Shown here in pieces: positions 1 to 5,049 of a DNA stretch of 5,205 bases (the first letter of the stretch is position 1; each line of letters starts with the position of its first letter). The notes under the pieces were generated by a model. It was not told where the DNA came from and made no database searches. It saw nothing but the letters and a program-made list of their open reading frames with translations. Source of the DNA: Christensenella sp. UBA7868 (GTDB lineage Bacteria > Bacillota > Clostridia > Christensenellales > UBA1242); NCBI GenBank assembly GCA_002501285.1, contig DLSG01000097.1, positions 1 through 5,205 of the forward strand, given 5' to 3'. The position numbers and the translations under genes are program-made.

Positions 1-415
1 ATTTTCCAAGAACAAAAAGCCCCAAGAAAATTATAAAAAGTGTTAACATAAAAAAACATTCTTTTTTGTTTGTATAAAGTTCTTCATTTATATCGCTAAC
101 TTTAAGCGTAAAATGATTTCTAACTGCAAGTTTAATTTCATCTTTGTCTTCGCTAGTTAAATCTTTTTCAGGAACAAACCTAATGTTTATAGGTTTAGCA
201 AGTTCCATATAATTATTTCCTTGTTGAAGATAACTTGAAAGTTCATCTTTGATAAAGACATCATCACCACTTGAATAAGGATTAATAACATCATCTTTAT
301 CTTTTATTTTGCAATACAAAACAGTTTCATTTCTTTCGCTCTCTATTTCGTTTTCATATTCCACTTCATAAGAAGCCTGTTTAAAATGTTTTAATAATTT
401 GATGTTTTTGAACAT
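1..415 (-). CDS. Partial CDS: soluble N-terminal domain followed by a membrane segment, function unknown
   Basis: An open frame runs from the ATG at 415 to the window edge without a stop, giving the first 138 codons; the C-terminus lies outside the window. The start is supported by GGAG at 421-424, 5 bases upstream, and by a promoter just before it. Residues 1 to about 115 are hydrophilic and rich in Asp, Glu and Lys, with an Asn-Pro-Tyr-Ser stretch near residue 50 and a predicted mix of strand and helix. From about residue 119 a run of Phe, Leu and Ile (CFFMLTLFIIFLGLFVLG) looks like a transmembrane helix. No signal peptide precedes the soluble part, so that part should be cytoplasmic, with the protein anchored by this helix. 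I do not recognise the family. Further helices may follow beyond the edge. That it is a real gene is fairly certain; its function is not known. Confidence 0.8.
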   Translation of the reverse strand, partial: MFKNIKLLKHFKQASYEVEYENEIESERNETVLYCKIKDKDDVINPYSSGDDVFIKDELSSYLQQGNNYMELAKPINIRFVPEKDLTSEDKDEIKLAVRNHFTLKVSDINEELYTNKKECFFMLTLFIIFLGLFVLGK

Positions 416-431
416 ATAAACTCCATTTAAT

Positions 432-459
432 ATTATACAATAAATAAAAAAAATTGCAA
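432..459 (-). promoter_or_regulatory. Promoter of the partial gene at 415-1
   Basis: On the minus strand, TTGCAA (459-454) is followed after 16 bases by a perfect TATAAT (437-432). Transcription would start near 425, giving a leader of only about 10 bases that begins next to the GGAG ribosome site. The -35 box lies inside the right arm of the terminator of the preceding gene. The call rests on consensus match and position. Confidence 0.65.
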
Positions 460-473
460 ATATAATTGCAATT
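446..473 (-). terminator. Intrinsic terminator of the DUF421 operon, overlapping the stop codon
   Basis: On the minus strand, AATTGCAA (473-466), a 6-base loop and TTGCAATT (459-452) form a perfect 8-bp stem that runs straight into a run of 8 U (453-446). The first two stem bases are also the last two bases of the DUF421 stop codon (474-472). The stem has only two G-C pairs, so it is weak and probably leaky. The U-run and the position favour a real terminator. Confidence 0.55.
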
Positions 474-1164
474 ATTTCTCATTTTTTAGGTGAATAACAA
501 AATTGTCCGAGTTTTTATCATAAATAGCAAGAAGAATGTTTTTTAAATCTTTTTTACTCGTAATTTCAAGTTTACTATAAAGCCACGCAATATCTTTTCC
601 AACCTCTTTTAAAGCAAACTGCGAAACTTCGCCATCTACAATAATATTTTGTGGGAGAACTGATTTCTCTGTTTTAATTTTTAAGTCTTCACAAACAACA
701 GGCTTTTGAGGACTTTTAGGTAAAATACTAAATGATCCATCTGTTTCAAAAACGCCATAAGCGATGTCGTCAAAATTAAAATAACCTTTACTTCGTGCCA
801 AGGCCACGACATCATTAATATCTAATTTACTTTTTTTAAGTTGTTTATAGTCTATCACCCCATTTTTTATAATCACCATAGGCGAGCCTTTAAAAAATTT
901 TTTCAAAAAATTTGTTTTGGTGCCTAAAATATCCACTAAAACCGTAAGAATAAAGAAAACACCCATACTAATTAGATAATGATAAAATGGTTTATCTGCG
1001 GTGTTAGTTGCCATTTCTGCGGCAATAGACCCAATTGAAATTCCCACAACATAATCAATAAAATCAAGTTCTCCAACTTGCTTTTTCCCAAGAAGTTTTG
1101 CAATGATAAAAAGTGTTATGAATGCTCCCAGCGCTAAAAGCAATATCTCAATTTCATCTGGCAT
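472..1164 (-). CDS. DUF421 (YetF-like) membrane protein
   Basis: This is a 230-residue protein of the YetF/DUF421 family, close to the usual full length. Three hydrophobic segments lie at about residues 6-25, 36-52 and 62-80. The second is followed by the Glu-Met-Ala-Thr-Asn stretch typical of the family. After them comes a cytosolic alpha/beta domain: GSPMVIIKNGVID (93-105), then DVVALARSKGYFNFDDI (118-134) and FETDGSFSILPK (139-150), matching the family pattern of Gly-x-Pro, an Asn-Gly turn, an Arg-x-x-Gly motif and a Gly-x-x-Ser strand. In Bacillus, relatives sit in the spore inner membrane, and one (2Duf, fused to DUF1657) raises spore heat resistance; molecular function is unknown. No DUF1657 part is present here. 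It follows the helical-protein gene by 1 base, with AAAGGAG (1178-1172) placed 7 bases before the ATG and inside that gene, so translation is probably coupled. The family call is firm; a spore role here is inference only. Confidence 0.92.
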   Translation of the reverse strand: MPDEIEILLLALGAFITLFIIAKLLGKKQVGELDFIDYVVGISIGSIAAEMATNTADKPFYHYLISMGVFFILTVLVDILGTKTNFLKKFFKGSPMVIIKNGVIDYKQLKKSKLDINDVVALARSKGYFNFDDIAYGVFETDGSFSILPKSPQKPVVCEDLKIKTEKSVLPQNIIVDGEVSQFALKEVGKDIAWLYSKLEITSKKDLKNILLAIYDKNSDNFVIHLKNEK

Positions 1165-1165
1165 A

Positions 1166-1681
1166 TTAAAGCTCCTTTAAAAATTTTTTCAAGTTATTGA
1201 AATTCTCTTCTTCAAGCCCCATAAGTTTATTTAATACACCATATAAAGAATTATTTATTCTTTTATAGTCCGACAAATCCTTATAACAAGTAAGCGTACC
1301 CATAACTGTTCCAATCAACATCATTTCGGCAAGATGTCTTGTACTTTTATCGGTAAGAGTAGTCATTTTTATTGATGTGTAAAGCCTTGCTTTTTCAAAA
1401 ATATTATTATCTTTTGGTTTAATAGAAATGTCCAAACAAACATTTAAAAGTTCGTTTTTAAGTTCCATATATTTTTGTTTTTCACTGTTAAGTTCTTGAT
1501 TAAATTTTTCATCTTTACTTATTTTTAAAAGTTCGTCAATAGATTTTAAAGCCGTTGATAAATTTTGATATATTGTGTTCACAAAGTCTTCTAAACGCTC
1601 ATCTTTTTTAGCAATTTTTTCTTCTTTTTTTTCAAGTTTATTTTCATTAATTTTAATTTCGTTATCTAAATTTTTATTCAT
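1166..1681 (-). CDS. Small all-helical, bundle-like protein paired with DUF421, function unknown
   Basis: This 171-residue protein has no membrane segment or signal peptide. Residues 1-30 are almost entirely Lys, Glu, Asp and Asn and should form a charged helix or disordered arm. Amphipathic helices follow at about 30-56, 58-84, 93-134 and 143-170, suggesting a four-helix bundle. The best-conserved-looking part is IKMTTLTDKSTRHLAEMMLIGTVMG split over residues 104-128, ending in a small-residue-rich helix (GTVMGTL). This resembles unnamed clostridial proteins encoded beside DUF421 genes, but that is from memory. A ferritin-like fold is possible, although I see no paired Glu-x-x-His metal site. 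The start is set by AGGAG (1692-1688), 6 bases before the ATG. The gene leads the two-gene operon with DUF421, so the two products may act together at the membrane. Gene confidence is high; function is unknown. Confidence 0.85.
   Translation of the reverse strand: MNKNLDNEIKINENKLEKKEEKIAKKDERLEDFVNTIYQNLSTALKSIDELLKISKDEKFNQELNSEKQKYMELKNELLNVCLDISIKPKDNNIFEKARLYTSIKMTTLTDKSTRHLAEMMLIGTVMGTLTCYKDLSDYKRINNSLYGVLNKLMGLEEENFNNLKKFLKEL
1172..1178 (-). promoter_or_regulatory. Ribosome binding site of the DUF421 gene, inside the upstream gene
   Basis: AAAGGAG, 7 bases before the ATG at 1164, also encodes part of the last Lys-Glu of the preceding protein. It sits within a short palindrome, TTAAAG-GAG-CTTTAA (1180-1166), that also covers the upstream stop codon. 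The arrangement favours coupled translation of the two genes. Confidence 0.8.
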
Positions 1682-1704
1682 GTTTTTCTCCTAACTAAAT
1701 TCAT

Positions 1705-1732
1705 TATTTACAATAAAATTTTGTTTAATCAA
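1705..1732 (-). promoter_or_regulatory. Possible promoter of the bundle protein-DUF421 operon
   Basis: TTGATT (1732-1727), 16 bases, then TAAATA (1710-1705) on the minus strand. The -10 match is poor. The location directly after a terminator and before a good SD (AGGAG, 1692-1688) makes a promoter here likely even if the exact boxes are wrong. The leader would be about 16 bases. Confidence 0.4.
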
Positions 1733-1759
1733 AAAAAATGAGCTTTTTGCTCATTTTTT
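1731..1759 (-). terminator. Strong intrinsic terminator of the three-gene membrane/LOR operon
   Basis: ATGAGC and GCTCAT (1754-1749 and 1743-1738 on the minus strand) pair perfectly around an A5 loop. The stem can be extended by an A-run on one side and a U-run of 8 (1738-1731) on the other. It lies about 50 bases after the stop codon at 1812. Being symmetrical, it could also stop plus-strand transcription. It separates the operon 3291-1812 from the one starting at 1681. Confidence 0.9.
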
Positions 1760-1811
1760 ATTTCTTTAAGATAAAAATAAAAGTAAAAAATAGTTTTTTA
1801 ACCACCAAAAC

Positions 1812-2309
1812 CTATTTGTTTCTAGAATTTTTATCCAAAATATTGTCCATAGCAATAACCAATGCGGTTAAAAATTCAATATTTTCTTCACTAGACTCTA
1901 AACTAAACGAATCTCTTACAAGATTAAAATCTCTGATAATTGTTCCAATAACTTCGCCATTTTTCAAAATATTCATTTTTCCACTGAAAAATTTCCCGTC
2001 AAACGAAATTTCGTCTTTATAATCTTCCACAACAAATTTCGCCCCGTCAGTTAATCTTGGCATATTTTTTAGTGTTGCAATTTTTTGTTTTTTATTATCG
2101 AAAATATATGCCCTAGTATTCCACCAATTAAACCATTTATTTCTTACAACAAACAAAAGTTTCCCGTCTTTGTCATAAATTTTCTTTTTTCGTGTTGGAC
2201 TAAACAAAACCCATTTGCCTTTAATTTTAAAAACTCTGTTATGGTTTTCGTCCTCCGCAATAGAACTTCCACCCAACGAAAATAATTTGTTTTTAATAAA
2301 AATTTTCAT
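1812..2309 (-). CDS. LURP-one-related (LOR/YxjI-like) protein, tubby/scramblase fold
   Basis: This 165-residue protein fits the full length of bacterial LURP-one-related proteins. These form a 12-stranded beta barrel around a central C-terminal helix, as in plant LOR, tubby and phospholipid scramblase domains. Visible hallmarks are the opening MKIFIKNKLFSLGGSS, an early repeat of strand-turn units with Asp-x-x-Gly or Asn-x-x turns (VFKIKGKWVLF 26-36, KIYDKDGKLLFVVR 43-56, YIFDNKKQKIATL 68-80), and a hydrophobic helix FLTALVIAMDNI (146-157) that should thread the barrel. No signal or membrane segment is present, so it is cytosolic, perhaps lipid-facing. The biochemical role of bacterial members is not established. 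The start has AGGAG (2320-2316), 6 bases upstream, which overlaps the TAG stop of the preceding gene. It is the last gene of the operon with two membrane proteins, suggesting a peripheral partner at the membrane. Confidence 0.85.
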   Translation of the reverse strand: MKIFIKNKLFSLGGSSIAEDENHNRVFKIKGKWVLFSPTRKKKIYDKDGKLLFVVRNKWFNWWNTRAYIFDNKKQKIATLKNMPRLTDGAKFVVEDYKDEISFDGKFFSGKMNILKNGEVIGTIIRDFNLVRDSFSLESSEENIEFLTALVIAMDNILDKNSRNK

Positions 2310-2315
2310 ACAACT

Positions 2316-2320
2316 CTCCT
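2316..2320 (-). promoter_or_regulatory. Ribosome binding site of the LOR gene overlapping the upstream stop codon
   Basis: AGGAG lies 6 bases before the ATG at 2309. Its first two bases are the last two of the upstream TAG stop (2321-2319), so a ribosome terminating on the upstream gene sits on this site. This supports coupled translation and fixes the start. Confidence 0.8.
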
Positions 2321-2828
2321 AAAATCTTTTTATAACCAAAAATATTATTAAAACACTTAAACAAACCCAAAGTCCAAGTTTTGTAAAAAACAAAATTTTT
2401 TTACGCTTTTTTAATGTTTTATCTTCATAGCACAAATTCTTAACTTCATTAATCTCTGCTTCGCCTTTAATTTCAACATTTTTATTATCTAAATTTAAAG
2501 AACTAACAAAAAATTCAAGATTTGTTACATCACTTGTTAAATTCACATTAAATTCGCTGTCTAACACAATACATTTTTTAGGTTTTCTTACATCAAAAAT
2601 ACCAAATAAACTTATTATGAAAAACATTATATCCATTAAAAACCAAAGTTTTCCAGCAAGCTCGTTATACTTTTGAACTTTAATATTAACGCTAGATTTT
2701 TCTGTTGTTATTTTTGCGTTTAAACCACCAAATTGATTTTTAACAAGTTTTACAGGCTTATCGTCAACCAAAACTGTTGGATAAAAATTTTTTTGCATTC
2801 CTTTTAAGGTTAAATTAATCGTATTCAT
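2319..2828 (-). CDS. Two-segment membrane protein with soluble domains, function unknown
   Basis: This 169-residue protein is not recognised. Residues 1-56 look like a small beta-sandwich: alternating hydrophobic residues (INLTLKG; PTVLVDDKPVKLV; GGLNAKITTEKSSVNIKV) with an Asp-Asp-Lys-Pro turn at 22-25. A membrane segment follows at about 58-78 (LWFLMDIMFFIISLFGIF), then a hydrophilic region 80-143 with more strand-like sequence, a very basic stretch (KTLKKRKK, 137-144), and a C-terminal membrane helix at about 145-166. There is no signal peptide. Basic residues flank both membrane segments, so topology is ambiguous; the first segment may be a shallow hairpin. It is the middle gene of the operon, starting 1 base after the four-helix membrane protein gene. 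GGGGGTGG (2842-2835), 6 bases before the ATG, lies inside that gene. Gene confidence is high, function unknown. Confidence 0.85.
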   Translation of the reverse strand: MNTINLTLKGMQKNFYPTVLVDDKPVKLVKNQFGGLNAKITTEKSSVNIKVQKYNELAGKLWFLMDIMFFIISLFGIFDVRKPKKCIVLDSEFNVNLTSDVTNLEFFVSSLNLDNKNVEIKGEAEINEVKNLCYEDKTLKKRKKILFFTKLGLWVCLSVLIIFLVIKRF

Positions 2829-2829
2829 C

Positions 2830-3291
2830 TTATGCCACCCCCAAAATTAAAACAATAAACGCAACCACTAAAAGTCCAATGGCAACCGATTGAAAAATAA
2901 TTCTACCTTTATGCGTTTTATTTTTATCAAGGCACAAACAAATTATTGATAAAATGCCAAGAACTATTGCAATAGGTAAACAATATTTAACAATATTAAT
3001 AAAAGTGCTATAAGGAAGTCTTGCCATAACATCTGACATTTTTGTTAAATAACTTAAATAATTAGGAATAGCCAAAAAAACAAGTCCTAATGTAGCAAAT
3101 AGTAGCATAACCCAAAGAGCAAACCAAAGTAAAGTAATCAGTAGTGAAAAGAACCCAGCAAAAAATGCTGCTACTGCACAAACTAAACCAAAAATTGAAA
3201 GATTTGAAAATATAATTCCTAAATGATTGAAATACATTCTTGTCATTTCACTTTTAGGTGGCATTAGGGGTTTAGAATTTTCTTCTTTCAT
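2830..3291 (-). CDS. Four-helix integral membrane protein, function unknown
   Basis: This 153-residue protein has a short hydrophilic N-terminus (residues 1-20, with Lys-Pro-Leu-Met-Pro-Pro-Lys) and four hydrophobic segments at about 24-47, 50-76, 98-121 and 130-152. The second ends in Pro-Asn-Tyr and is followed by a polar loop with an Arg (77-97). Between the third and fourth is a short basic loop (DKNKTHKGR, 122-130). The even number of helices and the basic loop suggest both ends and the middle loops are cytosolic. No transporter signature, catalytic motif or known domain is visible. It is the first gene of the three-gene operon. The ATG at 3291 follows AGAGG (3300-3296) at a short 4-base spacing, and a promoter lies just upstream. 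Its last codons contain the ribosome site of the next gene. A scaffold or small envelope protein is a guess only. Confidence 0.85.
   Translation of the reverse strand: MKEENSKPLMPPKSEMTRMYFNHLGIIFSNLSIFGLVCAVAAFFAGFFSLLITLLWFALWVMLLFATLGLVFLAIPNYLSYLTKMSDVMARLPYSTFINIVKYCLPIAIVLGILSIICLCLDKNKTHKGRIIFQSVAIGLLVVAFIVLILGVA
2835..2842 (-). promoter_or_regulatory. G-rich ribosome binding site inside the end of the four-helix membrane protein gene
   Basis: GGGGGTGG, 6 bases before the ATG at 2828, encodes the final Leu-Gly-Val-Ala region of the upstream protein. It is an unusual but strong purine-rich site in otherwise very AT-rich DNA. With only 1 base between stop and start, translation is probably coupled. 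Confidence 0.7.
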
Positions 3292-3313
3292 ATAACCTCT
3301 CTTTTATAATAAT

Positions 3314-3341
3314 ATATTAACATAAAAACTAATATAATCAA
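3314..3341 (-). promoter_or_regulatory. Promoter of the three-gene membrane/LOR operon
   Basis: TTGATT (3341-3336), 16 bases, TAATAT (3319-3314) on the minus strand, with TGT directly before the -10 box giving an extended -10 (TGn). Transcription would start near 3307, leaving a leader of about 16 bases that holds the AGAGG site. Neither box is perfect and other AT-rich pairings are possible nearby. Confidence 0.5.
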
Positions 3342-3394
3342 AATAAAAACTGATACAATCGAAGAAAATTAACAACATTTGTATGTATTTTAAT

Positions 3395-3429
3395 AAAAAA
3401 GAGCATTTTAAGACAATTCTTAATACGCT
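3395..3429 (-). terminator. Intrinsic terminator after the 284-residue protein gene
   Basis: On the minus strand, AGCGTATTAAGA (3429-3418) pairs with TCTTAAAATGCT (3413-3402) around an ATTG loop: 12 positions with one A-A mismatch and one G-U pair. One C then precedes a run of six U (3400-3395). It starts 3 bases after the stop codon at 3433. The shape and place fit a terminator well. Confidence 0.85.
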
Positions 3430-3432
3430 TAA

Positions 3433-4287
3433 TTATTTTTTTAGATTATCATAATCATTTTTTAAACTTTTAGCATCTAGACCATATTCTTCAAGCACAT
3501 TTCTAAATTCTTTGTAAGCAACCTTTGGAGTTAGTGTGTGTGGAGCATAATTTATTGGATAACACCCAGCATGATAAGTTGTAAACAAAATACGTTTTTG
3601 ATTTGCAAGTTTATTTGCATAATAAAGTGGACTAACTAAAGGTTTTTCTTTCATAAATTTAATAACTTCTTTTTGAATTTCAATTAAGTCCCAAATTTCT
3701 GTGCAAGTTATATAATCTAGATAGTTCCCATTTACTTTTCCTGTTTTCTTAAATCTTAAATCTTCTGTGTTTGTAACTGAAAAATAATCACTTAAAATTG
3801 TAAAGTAAACTTTTCTTAATTCTTCTTTTAAGTCTGGATTATGTGCTTTATCGCAAGCAACTTTAACAAGATGACGTAATTCTTTTGTTACATAAACATA
3901 TTCTCTTCTTAAAATTTCACGTTGTTCAGGATAAAAGATTTTTACTCTGTCATAAATTGTTTTTGCAATTTCAAAAAATGCAAATGCTTGTTTTTTATCT
4001 CTTCTTGTTTTAGAAATTTCAGCCATAACAAACATAATCCCAATCGGACTTAAATCTGCGTTCACTAAATCACCCGCTTTGTTTTTATAAAGTTTAACAA
4101 CTTGTTTGCATGGATAAGAAATCCTTTCTAATTTATCTTTAACATCGTCAGCATAATAAACATAATCTTTAACATCGCCAAAACCAAACTCTTTTAAAAT
4201 TGCATCAAGTGGATAAATCCATTTTTTTGTAATTAAGTCTTGATATGCTACGCTGTTTAATTTTTTAACTATTTCTTCACTATTCAT
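3433..4287 (-). CDS. Unrecognised 284-residue soluble protein, single-gene unit
   Basis: I do not recognise this protein. It has no signal peptide or membrane segment, is mostly helical, and is rich in Lys and Tyr. A region at about 79-115 (LSPIGIMFVMAEISKTRRDK followed by KQAFAFFEIAK) looks like helices of a repeat or bundle, continued by a basic, Arg-rich helix at 121-145. The C-terminal part holds a distinctive stretch, LFTTYHAGCYPINYAPHTLT (234-253), with His, Cys, Tyr and Pro residues such as mark a functional site, and four Cys in all (60, 145, 195, 242) not arranged as a zinc finger. The start is supported by AAGGGG (4301-4296), 8 bases before the ATG, and by a near-consensus promoter. 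It stands alone between that promoter and a terminator, and diverges from queH. Nothing links it to queuosine synthesis beyond proximity. A nucleic-acid role is conceivable from the basic helices but unsupported. Confidence 0.85.
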   Translation of the reverse strand: MNSEEIVKKLNSVAYQDLITKKWIYPLDAILKEFGFGDVKDYVYYADDVKDKLERISYPCKQVVKLYKNKAGDLVNADLSPIGIMFVMAEISKTRRDKKQAFAFFEIAKTIYDRVKIFYPEQREILRREYVYVTKELRHLVKVACDKAHNPDLKEELRKVYFTILSDYFSVTNTEDLRFKKTGKVNGNYLDYITCTEIWDLIEIQKEVIKFMKEKPLVSPLYYANKLANQKRILFTTYHAGCYPINYAPHTLTPKVAYKEFRNVLEEYGLDAKSLKNDYDNLKK

Positions 4288-4315
4288 TTTTCTAGCCCCT
4301 TTTATTTACTATTTT

Positions 4316-4344
4316 ATTTTATCAAATTTGTTAATTTTTGTCAA
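4316..4344 (-). promoter_or_regulatory. Near-consensus SigA promoter of the 284-residue protein gene
   Basis: On the minus strand, a perfect TTGACA (4344-4339), a 17-base spacer and TAAAAT (4321-4316, five of six). Transcription would start near 4309, about 20 bases before the ATG at 4287, with AAGGGG in the leader. This is the strongest-looking promoter in the window and suggests high, constitutive expression. Confidence 0.88.
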
Positions 4345-4390
4345 TACAAAATTTCTTTAAATTGTTTAAGTTTTTGTTAAATAAAAAGTC

Positions 4391-4419
4391 TTTAAATTTT
4401 ATTTTTATTGTGATATAAT
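4391..4419 (+). promoter_or_regulatory. Extended -10 promoter of queH, giving a leaderless mRNA
   Basis: TATAAT (4414-4419) is preceded by TGA (4411-4413), a TGn extended -10. TTTAAA (4391-4396), 17 bases further up, is a weak -35 box. Counting 7 bases from the end of the -10 puts the transcription start on the A of the queH ATG (4426). No purine-rich ribosome site lies between the -10 box and the ATG. Confidence 0.7.
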
Positions 4420-4425
4420 ATTTTT

Positions 4426-5049
4426 ATGAATAAAATTGATTATAACAAATTAATGAATGATGAAATTAAAACATTTACAAAAAAACCAACTTTGTTACTT
4501 CACTCTTGTTGTGCACCATGCTCAAGTAGCGTTCTTGAAAGGCTAAAACAACATTTTGATATTACAATATTTTTTTACAACCCAAACATCGACTTATCAA
4601 GCGAATTTTTTAAACGACAAGATGAAGAAATTAGATTAATTAACAGCCTAAATAATGAAGATCAAAATAATACTATCAAAATTATTACAACAAATCATAA
4701 CAGCGAAGAATATTACAAAACCATTTTAGGGTTAGAAAATGAAATTGAAGGCGGTAAAAGATGTGAAAAATGTTTTTGGTTAAGACTTTCTAAAACCGCA
4801 AAACTCGCAAAAGAAAAAAATTTTGATTATTTTTCAACAACCCTAACAGTGTCACCACATAAAAATTCACAAAAACTAAATGAAATTGGTTTAGAAATTT
4901 CTTCAATTTATGGAATAAAATTTTTAGTATCCGATTTTAAAAAGCAAGATGGCTATAAACGAAGCATCGAATTATCTAAACAATATAATTTATATCGTCA
5001 AGACTATTGCGGGTGTAAATTTAGCAAAAAAATAAAGTTTGACGAATAA
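4426..5049 (+). CDS. queH: Epoxyqueuosine reductase QueH (DUF208 family)
   Basis: QueH reduces epoxyqueuosine in tRNA to queuosine, the last step of the pathway, and replaces the unrelated cobalamin-dependent QueG. It is a cytosolic iron-sulfur metalloenzyme. At 207 residues this copy is full length. Family motifs are all present in order: LLLHSCCAPCSS (23-34, with the adjacent Cys28 and Cys29), FFYNPNI (49-55), EGGKRCEKCFWLRL (108-121, Cys113 and Cys116), FSTTLTVSPHKN (136-147), DFKKQDGYKRS (170-180) and YRQDYCGC (190-197). The Cys pairs match the metal-binding cysteines of the family. Starting at 4426 gives the Asn-Lys-Ile-x-Tyr opening common in homologues, although there is no SD and the promoter leaves no leader; the next ATG (4453) has no SD either. 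No other queuosine genes or preQ1 riboswitch are nearby. tRNA modification is presumably its only role. Confidence 0.97.
   Translation: MNKIDYNKLMNDEIKTFTKKPTLLLHSCCAPCSSSVLERLKQHFDITIFFYNPNIDLSSEFFKRQDEEIRLINSLNNEDQNNTIKIITTNHNSEEYYKTILGLENEIEGGKRCEKCFWLRLSKTAKLAKEKNFDYFSTTLTVSPHKNSQKLNEIGLEISSIYGIKFLVSDFKKQDGYKRSIELSKQYNLYRQDYCGCKFSKKIKFDE

Noticed and set aside
417..428. The 12-base word TAAACTCCATTT repeated at 5121-5132 on the same strand
   Set aside because: At 417-428 it holds the GGAG site of a real gene; at 5121-5132 no credible gene follows. One 12-base match in AT-rich DNA is not enough to call a repeat.
1166..1681. Ferritin-like metal-binding bundle
   Set aside because: The helical pattern fits, but I see no Glu-x-x-His pairs, so only a bundle-like helical protein is claimed.
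1738..2022. Plus-strand open frame of 94 codons
   Set aside because: It begins inside the terminator hairpin, has no SD, and lies opposite the LOR gene, which has clear family features and an SD.
2085..2285. Plus-strand open frame of 66 codons
   Set aside because: It is fully antisense to the LOR gene, has no SD, and its composition is what the opposite strand would produce.
4288..4425. Possible preQ1 riboswitch before queH
   Set aside because: The queH promoter appears to end at the start codon, leaving no leader, and no C-rich loop or pseudoknot pattern is seen.
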